A DNA stretch of 64,000 nt, from the NCBI RefSeq assembly GCF_000960475.2, contig NZ_JZDQ02000025.1, positions 32,901-96,900 on the forward strand, read 5' to 3'. Under the pieces are notes generated by a model. That model did no database searches. It had not been told where the DNA came from and saw only the letters and a program-made list of their open reading frames with translations. A program made the position numbers and the translations under genes. How positions within the stretch are numbered: position 1 is the first letter of the stretch; the number at the start of each line of letters is the position of its first letter. Positions 48,099-56,667 of this stretch are shown piece by piece. This DNA is from Nocardioides luteus. Lineage in GTDB: Bacteria; Actinomycetota; Actinomycetes; Propionibacteriales; Nocardioidaceae.

Positions 48099-48168
48099 CC
48101 GTCCATTATCGGATCCACCTGTCGAAAAGGGTTAACCGTGCCTGCTGGGGTGGTGGGAAAATTCTGGG

Positions 48169-48876
48169 GTGTCCGTCTCGCAGCCAGATCTTCTTCTCGA
48201 CGATGTTCTCGACAACCCGGTCTGGCACTCGCTGACCGGTGCGCACGCCTCGCTCGCCGAGGGCACCGGGCTCGGGCGGCGCTATCGGCCCGACGTCTCG
48301 CCGTTCGCCGCGGTCTCCGACCCGAGCTCGGCTCAGGCGTGGCGCGATCTGGCGGCGGTGGTCGGCCCCGGTGGCACCTCGCTGATCACCGGGGCCGGCG
48401 GTGTCTGCGGCGAGGGCTGGGAGCTGGTCGGAGGCGGCGAAGGGGTCCAGCTCGTCGAGACTGCTCGGGTCGCCGCGGCTCCCGATCCCGAGGCGGTCGT
48501 GCTCGGCGCCGCCGACGTGCCCGAGATGCTCGACCTCGTCGCTCGCACCGAGCCCGGGCCGTTCGAGAAGTCGACCTACACGATGGGTACGTATCTGGGG
48601 CTGCGCGACGAGGGCCAGCTCGTCGCGATGGCCGGTCAGCGGATGCGCCCGGGCGGGTGGATCGAGATCAGCGCCGTCTGCACCGCGCCCGAGGCCCGCG
48701 GCCGCGGCCTCGCCAGCCGCCTCGTCCGCGCCGTCACGGCCGACATCCACGCCCGCGGCTCCCGCGCGCTGATGCACGCCTCGGTCGCCAACACCGGCGC
48801 CATCTCGGTCTACCTCGGGCTCGGGTTCGAGGAGCGGCGGCGTACGACCTTCGAGCTCTTCCGCGCGCCCCTCTGA
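48169..48876 (+). CDS. GNAT-family N-acetyltransferase (FR47-like)
   Basis: A 235-residue acetyltransferase with a poorly conserved N-terminal half (about 1-105) and a standard GNAT core in the C-terminal half: EISAVCTAPEARGRGLASRLV (about 164-184, with the R-G-R-G-L acetyl-CoA loop) and ASVANTGAISVYLGLGFEERRRTTFELF (about 202-229). The arrangement fits FR47/YhcR-like acetyltransferases. Substrate is unknown. The GTG at 48169 is used. The stop is 5 bp from a long mirrored repeat array shared with dnaE2. Confidence 0.82.
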   Translation: MSVSQPDLLLDDVLDNPVWHSLTGAHASLAEGTGLGRRYRPDVSPFAAVSDPSSAQAWRDLAAVVGPGGTSLITGAGGVCGEGWELVGGGEGVQLVETARVAAAPDPEAVVLGAADVPEMLDLVARTEPGPFEKSTYTMGTYLGLRDEGQLVAMAGQRMRPGGWIEISAVCTAPEARGRGLASRLVRAVTADIHARGSRALMHASVANTGAISVYLGLGFEERRRTTFELFRAPL

Positions 48877-48881
48877 TCCCT

Positions 48882-49078
48882 GCCGAGGCGTCACCCGCGT
48901 CGGCCGAGAGGTCACGCACGTCGGTCGAGACGTCACGTACGTCGGCCGAGAGGTCACGCACGTCGGTCGAGACGTCACGTACGTCGGCCGAGAGGTCATC
49001 GGCTGACGCCTCGACCGACGGGAGTGACGCCTCGATCGACCCAGCCGACGTCTCGACCGACCGGAGTGACGCCTCGGC
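48882..49078. repeat. Mirrored 21-bp repeat array, copy 2 (acetyltransferase/dnaE2 gap)
   Basis: The longest copy. Five full 21-bp units run 48882-48986 in one orientation (plus a 12-bp partial unit), then one 14-bp partial and three full units run inverted, 49016-49036, 49037-49057 and 49058-49078. Units vary at only a few positions; units 2 and 4, and 3 and 5, are identical to one another. The array starts 5 bp after the acetyltransferase stop and ends on the base before the dnaE2 stop codon, so it fills the convergent gap. It gives false ORFs with seven-residue repeats on both strands. Confidence 0.93.
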
Positions 49079-52000
49079 TCAGCGGAAGTCGCGGGAGCGG
49101 TGGCGGGAGGCGATGGCCTTGGCGGCCTCGGGGTGGATCTCCTCGAGCGGGGCGAGGCGGTCGGCGACGAGGTTGGTCACCCCGTCGTTGCGCTCGAGGA
49201 TGCCGCGGATGAGCATCACCGAGGTGGAGACCGCGATCTTGCGGTGCTTCTTCCACAGGCCGGCGGAGCAGACGACGTTGAGCATGCCGGTCTCGTCCTC
49301 GAGGTTGATGAAGGTGACCCCACCCGCGGTGCCGGGGCGCTGACGGTGGGTGACCAGGCCGGCGACGGTGATGCGCCGGCCGGGCTCGGCGGTGGGGAGA
49401 TCGCCGATGCTCGGGAGCCCCGCCGCGGTCAGGCCGGCCCGGAGATGGGCGAAGGGGTGGCTGCCGGGGGTCACGCCGGTCGCCCAGAGGTCGGCGAGGG
49501 TCTCCTCGACCGGGTCGAGGCCGGGCAGCGCGGGCGTCTCGGCGGTGAACCGTACGCCTTCGAGCTGGTCCTCGGTCTCGGTCCAGCCTGCCTGCCACAG
49601 CGCCTGGCGACGGCTCGATGTGAACACCTCCAAACATCCCGCGGTGGCCAGCGCCTCGAGCTGGGCCCGCTCCAGACCGGCGCGTCTCGACAGATCCAGG
49701 GAGTCCTTGAACGGCGCCTCGGAGCGGGCCTTCACGATCCGCTGGGCGACGTCCTTGCCGATGCCGCGTACGGAGTCCAGACCCAGCCGCACCGCGAAGT
49801 TGGCGTCGCGGCGGTGCTCCGGGGTGGGATCGGGGGTGCCCGGCACCCATTCGGTCCGGGTCCCGTCCAGCCGGCACTCGTCCATCCCGGTGGGCGACAC
49901 GTCTCCGTCGAGCGGCTCCAGATCGGCGGCCGCACCGGAGAGGACGAGGTCGGGGCGGCGTACCTCCACCCCGTGGCGGCGGGCGTCCTGGGTCAGCGAC
50001 TGCGGTGAGTAGAAGCCCATCGGCTGGGCACGGAGCAGGCCGGCCAGGAACGCCGCCGGGTAGTGGAGCTTGAACCAGGACGAGGCGTAGACGAGCTTGG
50101 CGAAGCTGAGCGCGTGGGACTCGGCGAAGCCGAAGTTCGCGAAGGAGAGGATCTGGGTGTAGACCGCCTTGGCGGTCTGCTCGGTCATCCCCTTGGCGCG
50201 CATGCCCCGGTAGAGCTTCTCCTTGAGCGAGTCGATGCGCTCGACGCCGCGCTTGGAGCCCATCGCCCGGCGCAGCAGGTCGGCGTCGTCGTGCGAGAAG
50301 TCGCCGAGCACCCGGCCCATCTCCATGAGCTGCTCCTGGAACAGCGGCACCCCGCGGGTGCGCTCCAGCACCGGGATCAGCAGCTCGTGGGAGTAGCTGA
50401 CGGGCTCACGCCCGGTGGCGCGGCGTACATAAGGGTGGACCGCACCGCCCTGCACCGGCCCGGGCCGGATGAGCGCGATCTCGATGGCCAGGTCGTAGAA
50501 GCAGCGCGGCTGCAGCCGCGGCAGGGTGCCGATCTGCGCGCGCGACTCGACCTGGAAGACCCCGATCGAGTCGGCCCGGCAGAGCATGTCGTAGACCGCC
50601 GGCTCCTCCTTGGGGATGGTCGCCAGGGTCCAGCCCTCCCCCAGGTGCTCCCGAGCCAGGCGCATCATGTGGTCGAGCGCCGCCAGCATCCCGAGCCCGA
50701 GCAGGTCGAACTTCACCAGACCCATGTATTCGGCGGCGTCCTTGTCCCACTGGATCACGGTGCGCTTGTCCATCCGGGCGCGCTCGATGGGTACGACCTC
50801 CCCGATCGGCTCCTCGGTCAGCACCATCCCGCCGGAGTGGATGCCGAGATGGCGCGGCGCCCCGTGGATCTCGGCGGCCAGCGCCAGGACGGGCGCGGGG
50901 ATGCCGACGTCGTCGGGCGCCTCGACGCGCGAGTAGCCGACGTGCTTCGACCAGGCGTCCTGCTGCCCGGGCGAGTGGCCCAGGGCCTTGGCCGCGTCCC
51001 GGACCGCCATCTTCGGCCGGTAGCCGACGATGTTGGCGACCTGCGCGGCGTTGCGGCGGCCGTAGGTGTCGTAGACCCACTGGATCACCTCCTCACGCCG
51101 GTCGGAGTCGAAGTCGACGTCGATGTCGGGCTCCTCCTCGCGGTGCACCGAGATGAACCGCTCGAACGGGAGCTCGTAGAAGACCGGGTCGATCGCGGTG
51201 ATCCCGAGCGCGTAGCAGACCGCGGATGCGGCCGCCGATCCTCGCCCCTGGCAGAGGATCCCCTCTCCCCGAGCGAACTCGACGATGTCGTGCACGATCA
51301 CGAAGTAGCCCGGGAAGTCCTTGCTCTCGATGACGTCGAGCTCGTGCTCCACGCGTTCACGGGCCTTCTCGACGAACTCCGGGTCGGCGGCGTACGCCTG
51401 CGCATAGCGCTCCGCGAACCCCTCCTCGGTCAGATGCCGCAGCCGGCTCGCGGCGGTCTCGCCCTCGGGGATCCCGCGCTTGGGCAGCTTCGGGGTGGCC
51501 TTGCGCAGGTCGAAGGCGCACTCCTCGGCGATCTCGACGCTGCGTGCCACCGCGCCCGGGTAGCGCCGGAAGAGCTGCGCCATCTCCTCCCCCGACCTGA
51601 CGTACGCCACCGGGCCCGCCGGGAGCCAGCCGGCGATCTCGCTCAGGGTGCGCCGGGCGCGGACCGCCGCGAGCGCGTCGGCCACCCGGTGCCGGTCGGG
51701 CGTGGCGTAGTGGACGTTGTTGGTGGCGACCGTCGGGAGACCGGCCTCGCGGGCGATGCCGGCGAGCAGGTCGTTGTCGTAGGAGTCGGTCGGGTGGCCG
51801 CGGTCGGTCAGCTCGACGACGACGTTGTCGCGACCGAACCTGTCGGTGAGCTCGCGCAGCGCCCGGGCCGCGGCGATCGGGCCGGTGCCGGTGAGGGCCT
51901 GGCGTACGGCACCCTTGCGGCACCCGGTCAGGATCAGCCAGTGGCCGGCCCGGACCCGGTCGGCGAGCTCGTCGAGGTCGTAGTCCGGCCGGCCCTTCTC

Positions 52001-52504
52001 GTCGCCGCGCAGCTGCGCCTCGGTGATCGCACCGGCCAGCTGCCGGTAGCCCTCGACGCCCCTGGCGAGCACCAGGAGGTGACTGCCCTCGGGGTCGGCG
52101 ACCCCGTTCTGCGGCTTGGTCAGGCCCAGGGACAGCTCGGCGCCGTAGATGGTCCGCAGTCGATCGCTCTCGCCGGCCGGACCCAGCGTCGTAGCCGCCT
52201 CGGCGAAGGCCGGTGCGCCGTAGAACCCGTCATGATCGGTGATCGCGATCCCGTGCAGCCCCTGCCGGATCGCCTCGGCGACCAGTGCCGACGGCGAGGT
52301 CGCCCCGTCGAGGAAGGAGAAGTCGGAGTGGGCGTGGAGCTCGGCGTACGGCACCACCGGGCCCTCCGGCCCGTGCACCTCCTCCTCGCTCAGCCGCTTC
52401 TTGCGCCGCGAGATCGGGGCGTCACCGTAGGGGTCGCTCGGCGGGCGGCCCGAGAGCCGCCGCTCCAGCTCCTTCCAGGGGATCTCGGGGTTGTTCCAGC
52501 CCAT
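49079..52504 (-). CDS. dnaE2: Error-prone DNA polymerase DnaE2
   Basis: C-family DNA polymerase, 1141 residues, the translesion polymerase of the SOS mutasome. The PHP domain opens with YAELHAHSDFSFLDGATSPS (about 50-69). The polymerase active site includes GQGRGSAAASAVCYALGI and EEPDIDVDFDSDRREEVI with the catalytic Asp triad, and SKRGVERIDSLKEK later. A tandem helix-hairpin-helix part and an OB fold near the end (RITVAGLVTHRQRPGTAGG) are typical. It begins at ATG 52504, 11 bp after the imuB stop, the last gene of imuA'-imuB-dnaE2. Length matches DnaE2 rather than the replicative DnaE1. Confidence 0.96.
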   Translation of the reverse strand: MGWNNPEIPWKELERRLSGRPPSDPYGDAPISRRKKRLSEEEVHGPEGPVVPYAELHAHSDFSFLDGATSPSALVAEAIRQGLHGIAITDHDGFYGAPAFAEAATTLGPAGESDRLRTIYGAELSLGLTKPQNGVADPEGSHLLVLARGVEGYRQLAGAITEAQLRGDEKGRPDYDLDELADRVRAGHWLILTGCRKGAVRQALTGTGPIAAARALRELTDRFGRDNVVVELTDRGHPTDSYDNDLLAGIAREAGLPTVATNNVHYATPDRHRVADALAAVRARRTLSEIAGWLPAGPVAYVRSGEEMAQLFRRYPGAVARSVEIAEECAFDLRKATPKLPKRGIPEGETAASRLRHLTEEGFAERYAQAYAADPEFVEKARERVEHELDVIESKDFPGYFVIVHDIVEFARGEGILCQGRGSAAASAVCYALGITAIDPVFYELPFERFISVHREEEPDIDVDFDSDRREEVIQWVYDTYGRRNAAQVANIVGYRPKMAVRDAAKALGHSPGQQDAWSKHVGYSRVEAPDDVGIPAPVLALAAEIHGAPRHLGIHSGGMVLTEEPIGEVVPIERARMDKRTVIQWDKDAAEYMGLVKFDLLGLGMLAALDHMMRLAREHLGEGWTLATIPKEEPAVYDMLCRADSIGVFQVESRAQIGTLPRLQPRCFYDLAIEIALIRPGPVQGGAVHPYVRRATGREPVSYSHELLIPVLERTRGVPLFQEQLMEMGRVLGDFSHDDADLLRRAMGSKRGVERIDSLKEKLYRGMRAKGMTEQTAKAVYTQILSFANFGFAESHALSFAKLVYASSWFKLHYPAAFLAGLLRAQPMGFYSPQSLTQDARRHGVEVRRPDLVLSGAAADLEPLDGDVSPTGMDECRLDGTRTEWVPGTPDPTPEHRRDANFAVRLGLDSVRGIGKDVAQRIVKARSEAPFKDSLDLSRRAGLERAQLEALATAGCLEVFTSSRRQALWQAGWTETEDQLEGVRFTAETPALPGLDPVEETLADLWATGVTPGSHPFAHLRAGLTAAGLPSIGDLPTAEPGRRITVAGLVTHRQRPGTAGGVTFINLEDETGMLNVVCSAGLWKKHRKIAVSTSVMLIRGILERNDGVTNLVADRLAPLEEIHPEAAKAIASRHRSRDFR

Positions 52505-52515
52505 CAGCCGCCCCG

Positions 52516-54042
52516 TCAGTCATAGCTGGCTTCGGTGAGCCAGTGGTCGGTGTCGAAGGTCGCCAGCCAGGCGCGGCCGTCGACCCCGACGAGCTGGAAG
52601 CGGGCGACCCGCCGTCCGCCGCCGGGCTCCCACCACGCCTCGGTGACCGGCCACGGGCCGGCCCAGGAGGCGACCCGCTGCCAGGGCTGGCCCGCCGCGG
52701 GCCGGTAGCGGGCGGGGTCGCCGGAGACGCCACCGCGCGGGAGCACCACCACCTGCCGCCCGGCCTGGTCGCAGACCTCCGCCGGCCACGGGTCGGCGAG
52801 CACCCGGGCGGGCGCCGGCGGCGGAATGCTTCCCGGCCAGGGCAGAGCGCGGTCGCGGAGGGTGCTGGGGCGGTCGCCCCAGGGGACGTACGCCTGCCGG
52901 TCGCGCGGGCTCCGGCCGCCCTGGAGCACCGGGGCGACGACGGCCTCGTGGCCGAGCAGTCCCTGCACCCGGGCGATGCCGCGGTCGACGCGCTCGTCGG
53001 TGCCGCCCCAGAGGCCGTCGGCGTGGACCGCCTCGGGGACGGCGACCTCGGGGACGAAGCGGACCCGGGTCACCGCTCCCCCGCCTCCGGCCGAGACCGC
53101 CCCGGCCAGCTGCCAGTGCAGCCGGTCGATGAGATCGACGGCGGAGAACCAGCGCGGGTGCGCCCAGGTGCGGCGGGAGTCCGCCACGTCGTCCATCGCG
53201 ACCTCGATCCGCACCTCGGTGCAGACCTCCTGCCGCGTCGCCAGGCCCTTCACGAACCCCTCCGCCGCCTGTCGCGCCGAGAAGCAGACCGCCTCGGCGG
53301 AGTCGAGCGGCGGCTCGAAGGCGACCTCGGTGGCGAGCTCGGGCGGTGGCGTACGCCCGGTCACCGGCCGCGCCCCCTCGCCGTGGATCACCCGGCGGAC
53401 CCAGGCGGCCTGCGCCCCGAAGCGCGCCTTGACGTCGGCGCCGGGCAGGTCGGCGAGGCCGCCGAGCGTGGTCAGGCCGAGCCGCTGCAGCAGGCTGACC
53501 GCGTTGGCGTCCTCGAGGACATGGACCGGCAGGGCTCGCAGGAATGCGGTGGAGCCGCCCTCGGCCGGGACGGCGTACGTCTCCTGCAACCCGGCGCTCC
53601 GCGCGGCCTGCTCGGCGGTGAAGAGCTCGTCGGCGATGCCGATCCGTACGTCCCAGATCCCGAGCCCGACCACGCACTCGGCGATCGCCGCGCCGGCCTC
53701 GGTCTCGCCGCCGTAGAAGCGTGCCGGCGAGCGCAGCGCGACCAGCCCGGGGCGCAGCGGCATGACGCCCGGGCGCAGCTCCTCCAGACGCGCCAGCACC
53801 TCCTCGAACACCCGCGCGTCGCGGGCGTCGTCGGCGGCGAGCACCTGCACCTCGGGGCAGCGCGACTGCGCGTCACGGCGCCGCATCCCGCGCTTGATCC
53901 CGAACTCCCGCGCCGCCTGGTTGGAGGCCTGGACCCGGTTCTGCGCGAAGACGGCCGCCGGCAGATGCCGCGGCAGGCCGGCCTCGCTCAGCGCCGCGGC
54001 GACCGGCCAGTCGGCGCACCAGACCACCAGCACGCGACTCAT
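52516..54042 (-). CDS. imuB: ImuB, inactive Y-family polymerase accessory protein
   Basis: ImuB, 508 residues, Y-family polymerase fold that links DnaE2 to the beta clamp and to ImuA'. The catalytic acidic residues of active Y-family polymerases are not kept: the first motif reads VLVVWCADWPVAAAL in place of the D-M-D type and the second SIDE-like motif reads ALRSPARFYGGE. That is characteristic of ImuB, which is catalytically inactive. The C-terminal region (about 420-508) is long and low in structure and would hold the clamp and partner sites. The ATG at 54042 overlaps the imuA' stop (ATGA). Confidence 0.92.
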   Translation of the reverse strand: MSRVLVVWCADWPVAAALSEAGLPRHLPAAVFAQNRVQASNQAAREFGIKRGMRRRDAQSRCPEVQVLAADDARDARVFEEVLARLEELRPGVMPLRPGLVALRSPARFYGGETEAGAAIAECVVGLGIWDVRIGIADELFTAEQAARSAGLQETYAVPAEGGSTAFLRALPVHVLEDANAVSLLQRLGLTTLGGLADLPGADVKARFGAQAAWVRRVIHGEGARPVTGRTPPPELATEVAFEPPLDSAEAVCFSARQAAEGFVKGLATRQEVCTEVRIEVAMDDVADSRRTWAHPRWFSAVDLIDRLHWQLAGAVSAGGGGAVTRVRFVPEVAVPEAVHADGLWGGTDERVDRGIARVQGLLGHEAVVAPVLQGGRSPRDRQAYVPWGDRPSTLRDRALPWPGSIPPPAPARVLADPWPAEVCDQAGRQVVVLPRGGVSGDPARYRPAAGQPWQRVASWAGPWPVTEAWWEPGGGRRVARFQLVGVDGRAWLATFDTDHWLTEASYD

Positions 54043-54743
54043 GCCGACTCCTGTTTTCGCAGGTCGGCGATGTCCGCGACGGGTTCGAGGCTCTGCCAAT
54101 CACCGATGGGGCCGAGACCGCCGTCCTCGGCCGGGAACCACAGCGCCGTACGCCGCGGCGGAGCCGTCCCGCGCACCGCCTCGACCACCATCCTTCTCGC
54201 CCGGAGGTGGCCGTCGCCGTTGCCCAGACCGACCCAGCGCGGCTCGGTCGCCCGGAGGCGTACGTCTGCTCTCGGCCACTCCCCCAGCGCGACCAGCGCG
54301 GCGCCTCGGGTGCGCAGCCGGGCGCCGATCTTCTCGGCGACGCTCGGGGTCACCCGGCCGGTCGGCCGGACCAGCACCAACGTGGTCACGTCGACGAGCG
54401 CCGCGGTCGCCTCCAGCCAGGAGTCCTGGGGCCGCGGCACCAGGATCGTCCGCTCCAGGTCGACCCCGGCCTCGGCCGCCGCCTCGACGCCGAAGTCCTC
54501 GACCCCGACGACGGCGGTCCACTCTCCCGCGCTCGACGGGCCCGCCAGCAGCAGCATCGCCAGCGACAGTGAGTCGGCAGCGTACGTCCCGCCGGCCCGC
54601 AGCTGCACCACCCCACCGAGCGCCTCGTGCGTCGCCAGCTCGGCACCGAGGCCCGGCTTCTGCTCCAGCCGTCGCACCTTCGACCGAAGCTGCTCGATCT
54701 GAGCCAGCTTCTGGTGTCGCTCAATCCCCGCTACCACTCCCAC
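54039..54743 (-). CDS. imuA': ImuA' (mycobacterial-type SOS mutasome accessory protein)
   Basis: A 234-residue protein at the imuA' place in the mutasome operon. It begins MGVVAGIERHQKLAQIEQLRSKVRRLEQ, a coiled-coil-like helix at about residues 8-28, and continues with LGGVVQLRAGGTYAADSLSLAM and a RecA-like beta-alpha pattern without a P-loop. Sequence is much less conserved than in its partners, so the call depends mainly on context. It has a LexA-controlled promoter 10-35 bp away and probably a leaderless message starting at the GTG at 54743. It recruits or stabilises DnaE2 and ImuB in SOS mutagenesis (known for the family). Confidence 0.87.
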   Translation of the reverse strand: MGVVAGIERHQKLAQIEQLRSKVRRLEQKPGLGAELATHEALGGVVQLRAGGTYAADSLSLAMLLLAGPSSAGEWTAVVGVEDFGVEAAAEAGVDLERTILVPRPQDSWLEATAALVDVTTLVLVRPTGRVTPSVAEKIGARLRTRGAALVALGEWPRADVRLRATEPRWVGLGNGDGHLRARRMVVEAVRGTAPPRRTALWFPAEDGGLGPIGDWQSLEPVADIADLRKQESA

Positions 54744-54749
54744 TCAACG

Positions 54750-54778
54750 AGTATCGAACATTTGTTCGAACAGGGCAA
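54750..54778 (-). promoter_or_regulatory. SOS promoter with LexA box for imuA'-imuB-dnaE2
   Basis: On the minus strand TTGCCC (-35, 54778-54773), a 17-bp spacer and GATACT (-10, 54755-54750) lie so that the message would start on or just at the GTG at 54743. The spacer contains the perfect LexA palindrome TCGAAC-ATTT-GTTCGA (54754-54769), matching the mycobacterial/actinobacterial box. LexA would block RNA polymerase directly. RecA-driven LexA cleavage should induce the operon. Confidence 0.9.
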
Positions 54779-54782
54779 GGTC

Positions 54783-54896
54783 GCCGAGGCGTCACTCCCG
54801 CAGGCCGAGACGTCACTCGCGTCGGCCGAGTGGGCAGCGGGGTGCCCATTCGACCGACGGGAGTGACGCTTCGGCCGACGCGGGTGACGCTTCGGC
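54783..54896. repeat. Mirrored 21-bp repeat array, copy 3 (imuA'/beta-lactamase gap)
   Basis: Two direct units (54783-54803, 54804-54824), a central hairpin with GGGCA and its complement near 54825-54854, then two inverted units (54855-54875, 54876-54896). It is a nearly symmetric 114-bp palindrome of the same 21-bp family as at 13157 and 48882. It ends 7 bp before the stop of the beta-lactamase-like gene and lies between two genes on the same strand, so it should act as its terminator. Confidence 0.88.
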
Positions 54897-54903
54897 AGGA
54901 ACC

Positions 54904-56667
54904 TCAGCCGCGGAGCGCGGAGGCGAGGTAGGTGAGGCGGGGGTGGTCGGCGGTGGGGAAGGCGGTGACGGTGGTGGTCTTGGCGACCGCGACCTTCCAA
55001 TAGGTGGCGCCGGCGACGACCAGGAAGTCGGCCTTGGACGAGCCGTCACCGGACAGGGGCGTGGTGATCAGCTCGGGCTCGCCGAAGGCACGCAGCGCGG
55101 CGATGACCGGGGAGTTCTCCTCGAGAGCCGCGCGGGCGGCGGCGACGAGGCCCTCGTGAGCATCGGGGACGGCCACGACCCGCAGGGTCTGGATGCGCGG
55201 CTCGGCCTCGGGCGAGAGCATGACCTCGATGTCGTAGCGGCCCTTCTCGGCGGGCACCACGGCCAGCGCGACGCCCATGGCGCGGGAGAAGTAGCCGTAG
55301 GGCGCGCCACCCAGCGGCAGTCCGACCTTCGCGCGCGCCTGGGTGATCTGGACGCGCCGGGCCGTGTCGGGGGCGTCGAGCTCGACGTTGTCGGCGAACA
55401 GCGACGGCAGCGCGAAGACCTCGGCACCCGCCGGATCGAAGGTACGCAGCCGCTCGACCGCCGCCTCCAGCGCCGAGTCGAGCCGCGGCCGCAGGCCCTT
55501 GACCACCGTCGAGAACCGGTGGGCCCCTCCCCCGGCGAGCTCCGCGGAGACCAGCGAGCGCAGCGCGGTCATCGCGGTCGGGGAGGCCCCGGCGTAGGTG
55601 CTGTTCGACAGGGTGATCACACCCAGACCAGAAGAGGGGTGCCAGACCATCCGCGAGCCGTAGCCGGGGTAGCCGCCGGAGTGGTGGACGATCTGCCCGA
55701 GCCGGGAGTCGTGGTCGACCATCAGGCCGTAGCCGTAGCCCACGGCGACAGCGCCGACCCCGGCCTCCGGACCGGAGAACCCGAGCGATGCAGACACCGC
55801 GCCGAACCGGTGCAGCTGCTGCATCTCGCGGCGCGACGCCTTCGACAGCGGATGACCGTCGGCACCGGGCGCGAAGGCGCCCAGGAACCCGCCGACCCAG
55901 CGCGCCAGGTCGGCGACCGAGGAGTGCAGACCACCCATCGCCGCGAACGACCCCGACGGCACCGGCGCCGTCACGGTCCACGTCGGCGGACCCTCGAGCC
56001 GGTCGCCGGCCCAGGCCGGATGCAGCGGCGGAGCATGCCCGGGAACCAGATTCGGCACCGCCGACGGCGAGTAGGCCGAGGAGGTCATCCCCAGCGGCGC
56101 CAGCAGCTCGTGCTCGACGAAATCCCGGTTGGCCCCCTCGGGCGACGATCCACCCACGACGTTCTCGATCGCCCGCCCGAGCAGCGCATAGCCGAGGTTG
56201 GAGTACTCGAACCCGACCCCCGGCTCGCGCCCGGTCGAGAAGCCGCCGTCGAGGAACGTCCCGAAGGCGTCGTAGGACAGCGACTCCTGCCGGTCGCCCC
56301 ACGGGTCGTCGGTCGGCAGCCCGGCCGACATCGAGAGCAGCAGCCGCAGCGTCACGGCCGGCGAGTCGGCTGAGTAAGGAGCCTGGTCGACGAGCTCGGG
56401 CACGTACTGCGCGATCGCCTCGTCGAGGTCGACCAGCCCACGGTCGCGCAGCAGCAGCACCGCGGCCGCCGTGAACGACTTCGACATCGACGCGATCCGG
56501 AAGACGCTCTCCGCGGTCGGCGCCGGACCACCCTCGGTCGTCGCCCCGAACGCACCGGAGTGGATCAGCTCGGAGCCACGTACGACCCCATAGGCCAGCC
56601 CCGGGGTCAGCTTCTCCTCGAAGCGCTGCTGGAAGAGCTCGTCGACGACGGCGGTGTTCAGACTCAT
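54904..56667 (-). CDS. Serine beta-lactamase-like hydrolase (class C / PBP4*-type)
   Basis: A 587-residue protein of the beta-lactamase (PF00144) family. SxxK is Ser60-Met-Ser-Lys63 (RIASMSKSFTA), YxN is Tyr155-Ser-Asn157 (FEYSNLGYALL), and the third-motif HSGG appears as VHHSGGYPGYGSRM. The C-terminal extension of about 190 residues is beta-rich. No signal peptide was seen, so it is probably cytoplasmic or secreted by another path; esterase or peptidase activity is as likely as penicillin hydrolysis. Its ATG overlaps the MFS stop (ATGA), so the two are coupled. The mirrored repeat array follows 7 bp downstream. Confidence 0.86.
   Translation of the reverse strand: MSLNTAVVDELFQQRFEEKLTPGLAYGVVRGSELIHSGAFGATTEGGPAPTAESVFRIASMSKSFTAAAVLLLRDRGLVDLDEAIAQYVPELVDQAPYSADSPAVTLRLLLSMSAGLPTDDPWGDRQESLSYDAFGTFLDGGFSTGREPGVGFEYSNLGYALLGRAIENVVGGSSPEGANRDFVEHELLAPLGMTSSAYSPSAVPNLVPGHAPPLHPAWAGDRLEGPPTWTVTAPVPSGSFAAMGGLHSSVADLARWVGGFLGAFAPGADGHPLSKASRREMQQLHRFGAVSASLGFSGPEAGVGAVAVGYGYGLMVDHDSRLGQIVHHSGGYPGYGSRMVWHPSSGLGVITLSNSTYAGASPTAMTALRSLVSAELAGGGAHRFSTVVKGLRPRLDSALEAAVERLRTFDPAGAEVFALPSLFADNVELDAPDTARRVQITQARAKVGLPLGGAPYGYFSRAMGVALAVVPAEKGRYDIEVMLSPEAEPRIQTLRVVAVPDAHEGLVAAARAALEENSPVIAALRAFGEPELITTPLSGDGSSKADFLVVAGATYWKVAVAKTTTVTAFPTADHPRLTYLASALRG

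Noticed and set aside
48882..49078. Regular 21-bp repeats as a CRISPR array
   Set aside because: Units touch with no spacers, one half of the array is inverted, and no cas gene is in the window.
48169..49343. Long ORFs made of seven-residue repeats (such as TSRPTYV and SAERSRT runs) over 48880-49080
   Set aside because: They are the 21-bp DNA repeat read in frame on either strand. Both strands give such repeats, and real gene ends bound the array. They are not protein.
49100..52525. Large plus-strand ORFs opposite dnaE2 (up to about 820 codons)
   Set aside because: They are the antisense frame of dnaE2 in GC-rich DNA, with no motif, and dnaE2 has full family motifs on the other strand.
52285..54702. 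805-codon plus-strand ORF over imuB and imuA'
   Set aside because: Antisense to imuB and imuA', composition is Arg/Ala/Pro-rich with no motif.
54904..56667. A beta-lactam resistance gene as such
   Set aside because: The three motifs fit the broad serine hydrolase family, and no signal peptide was seen, so antibiotic resistance cannot be claimed.
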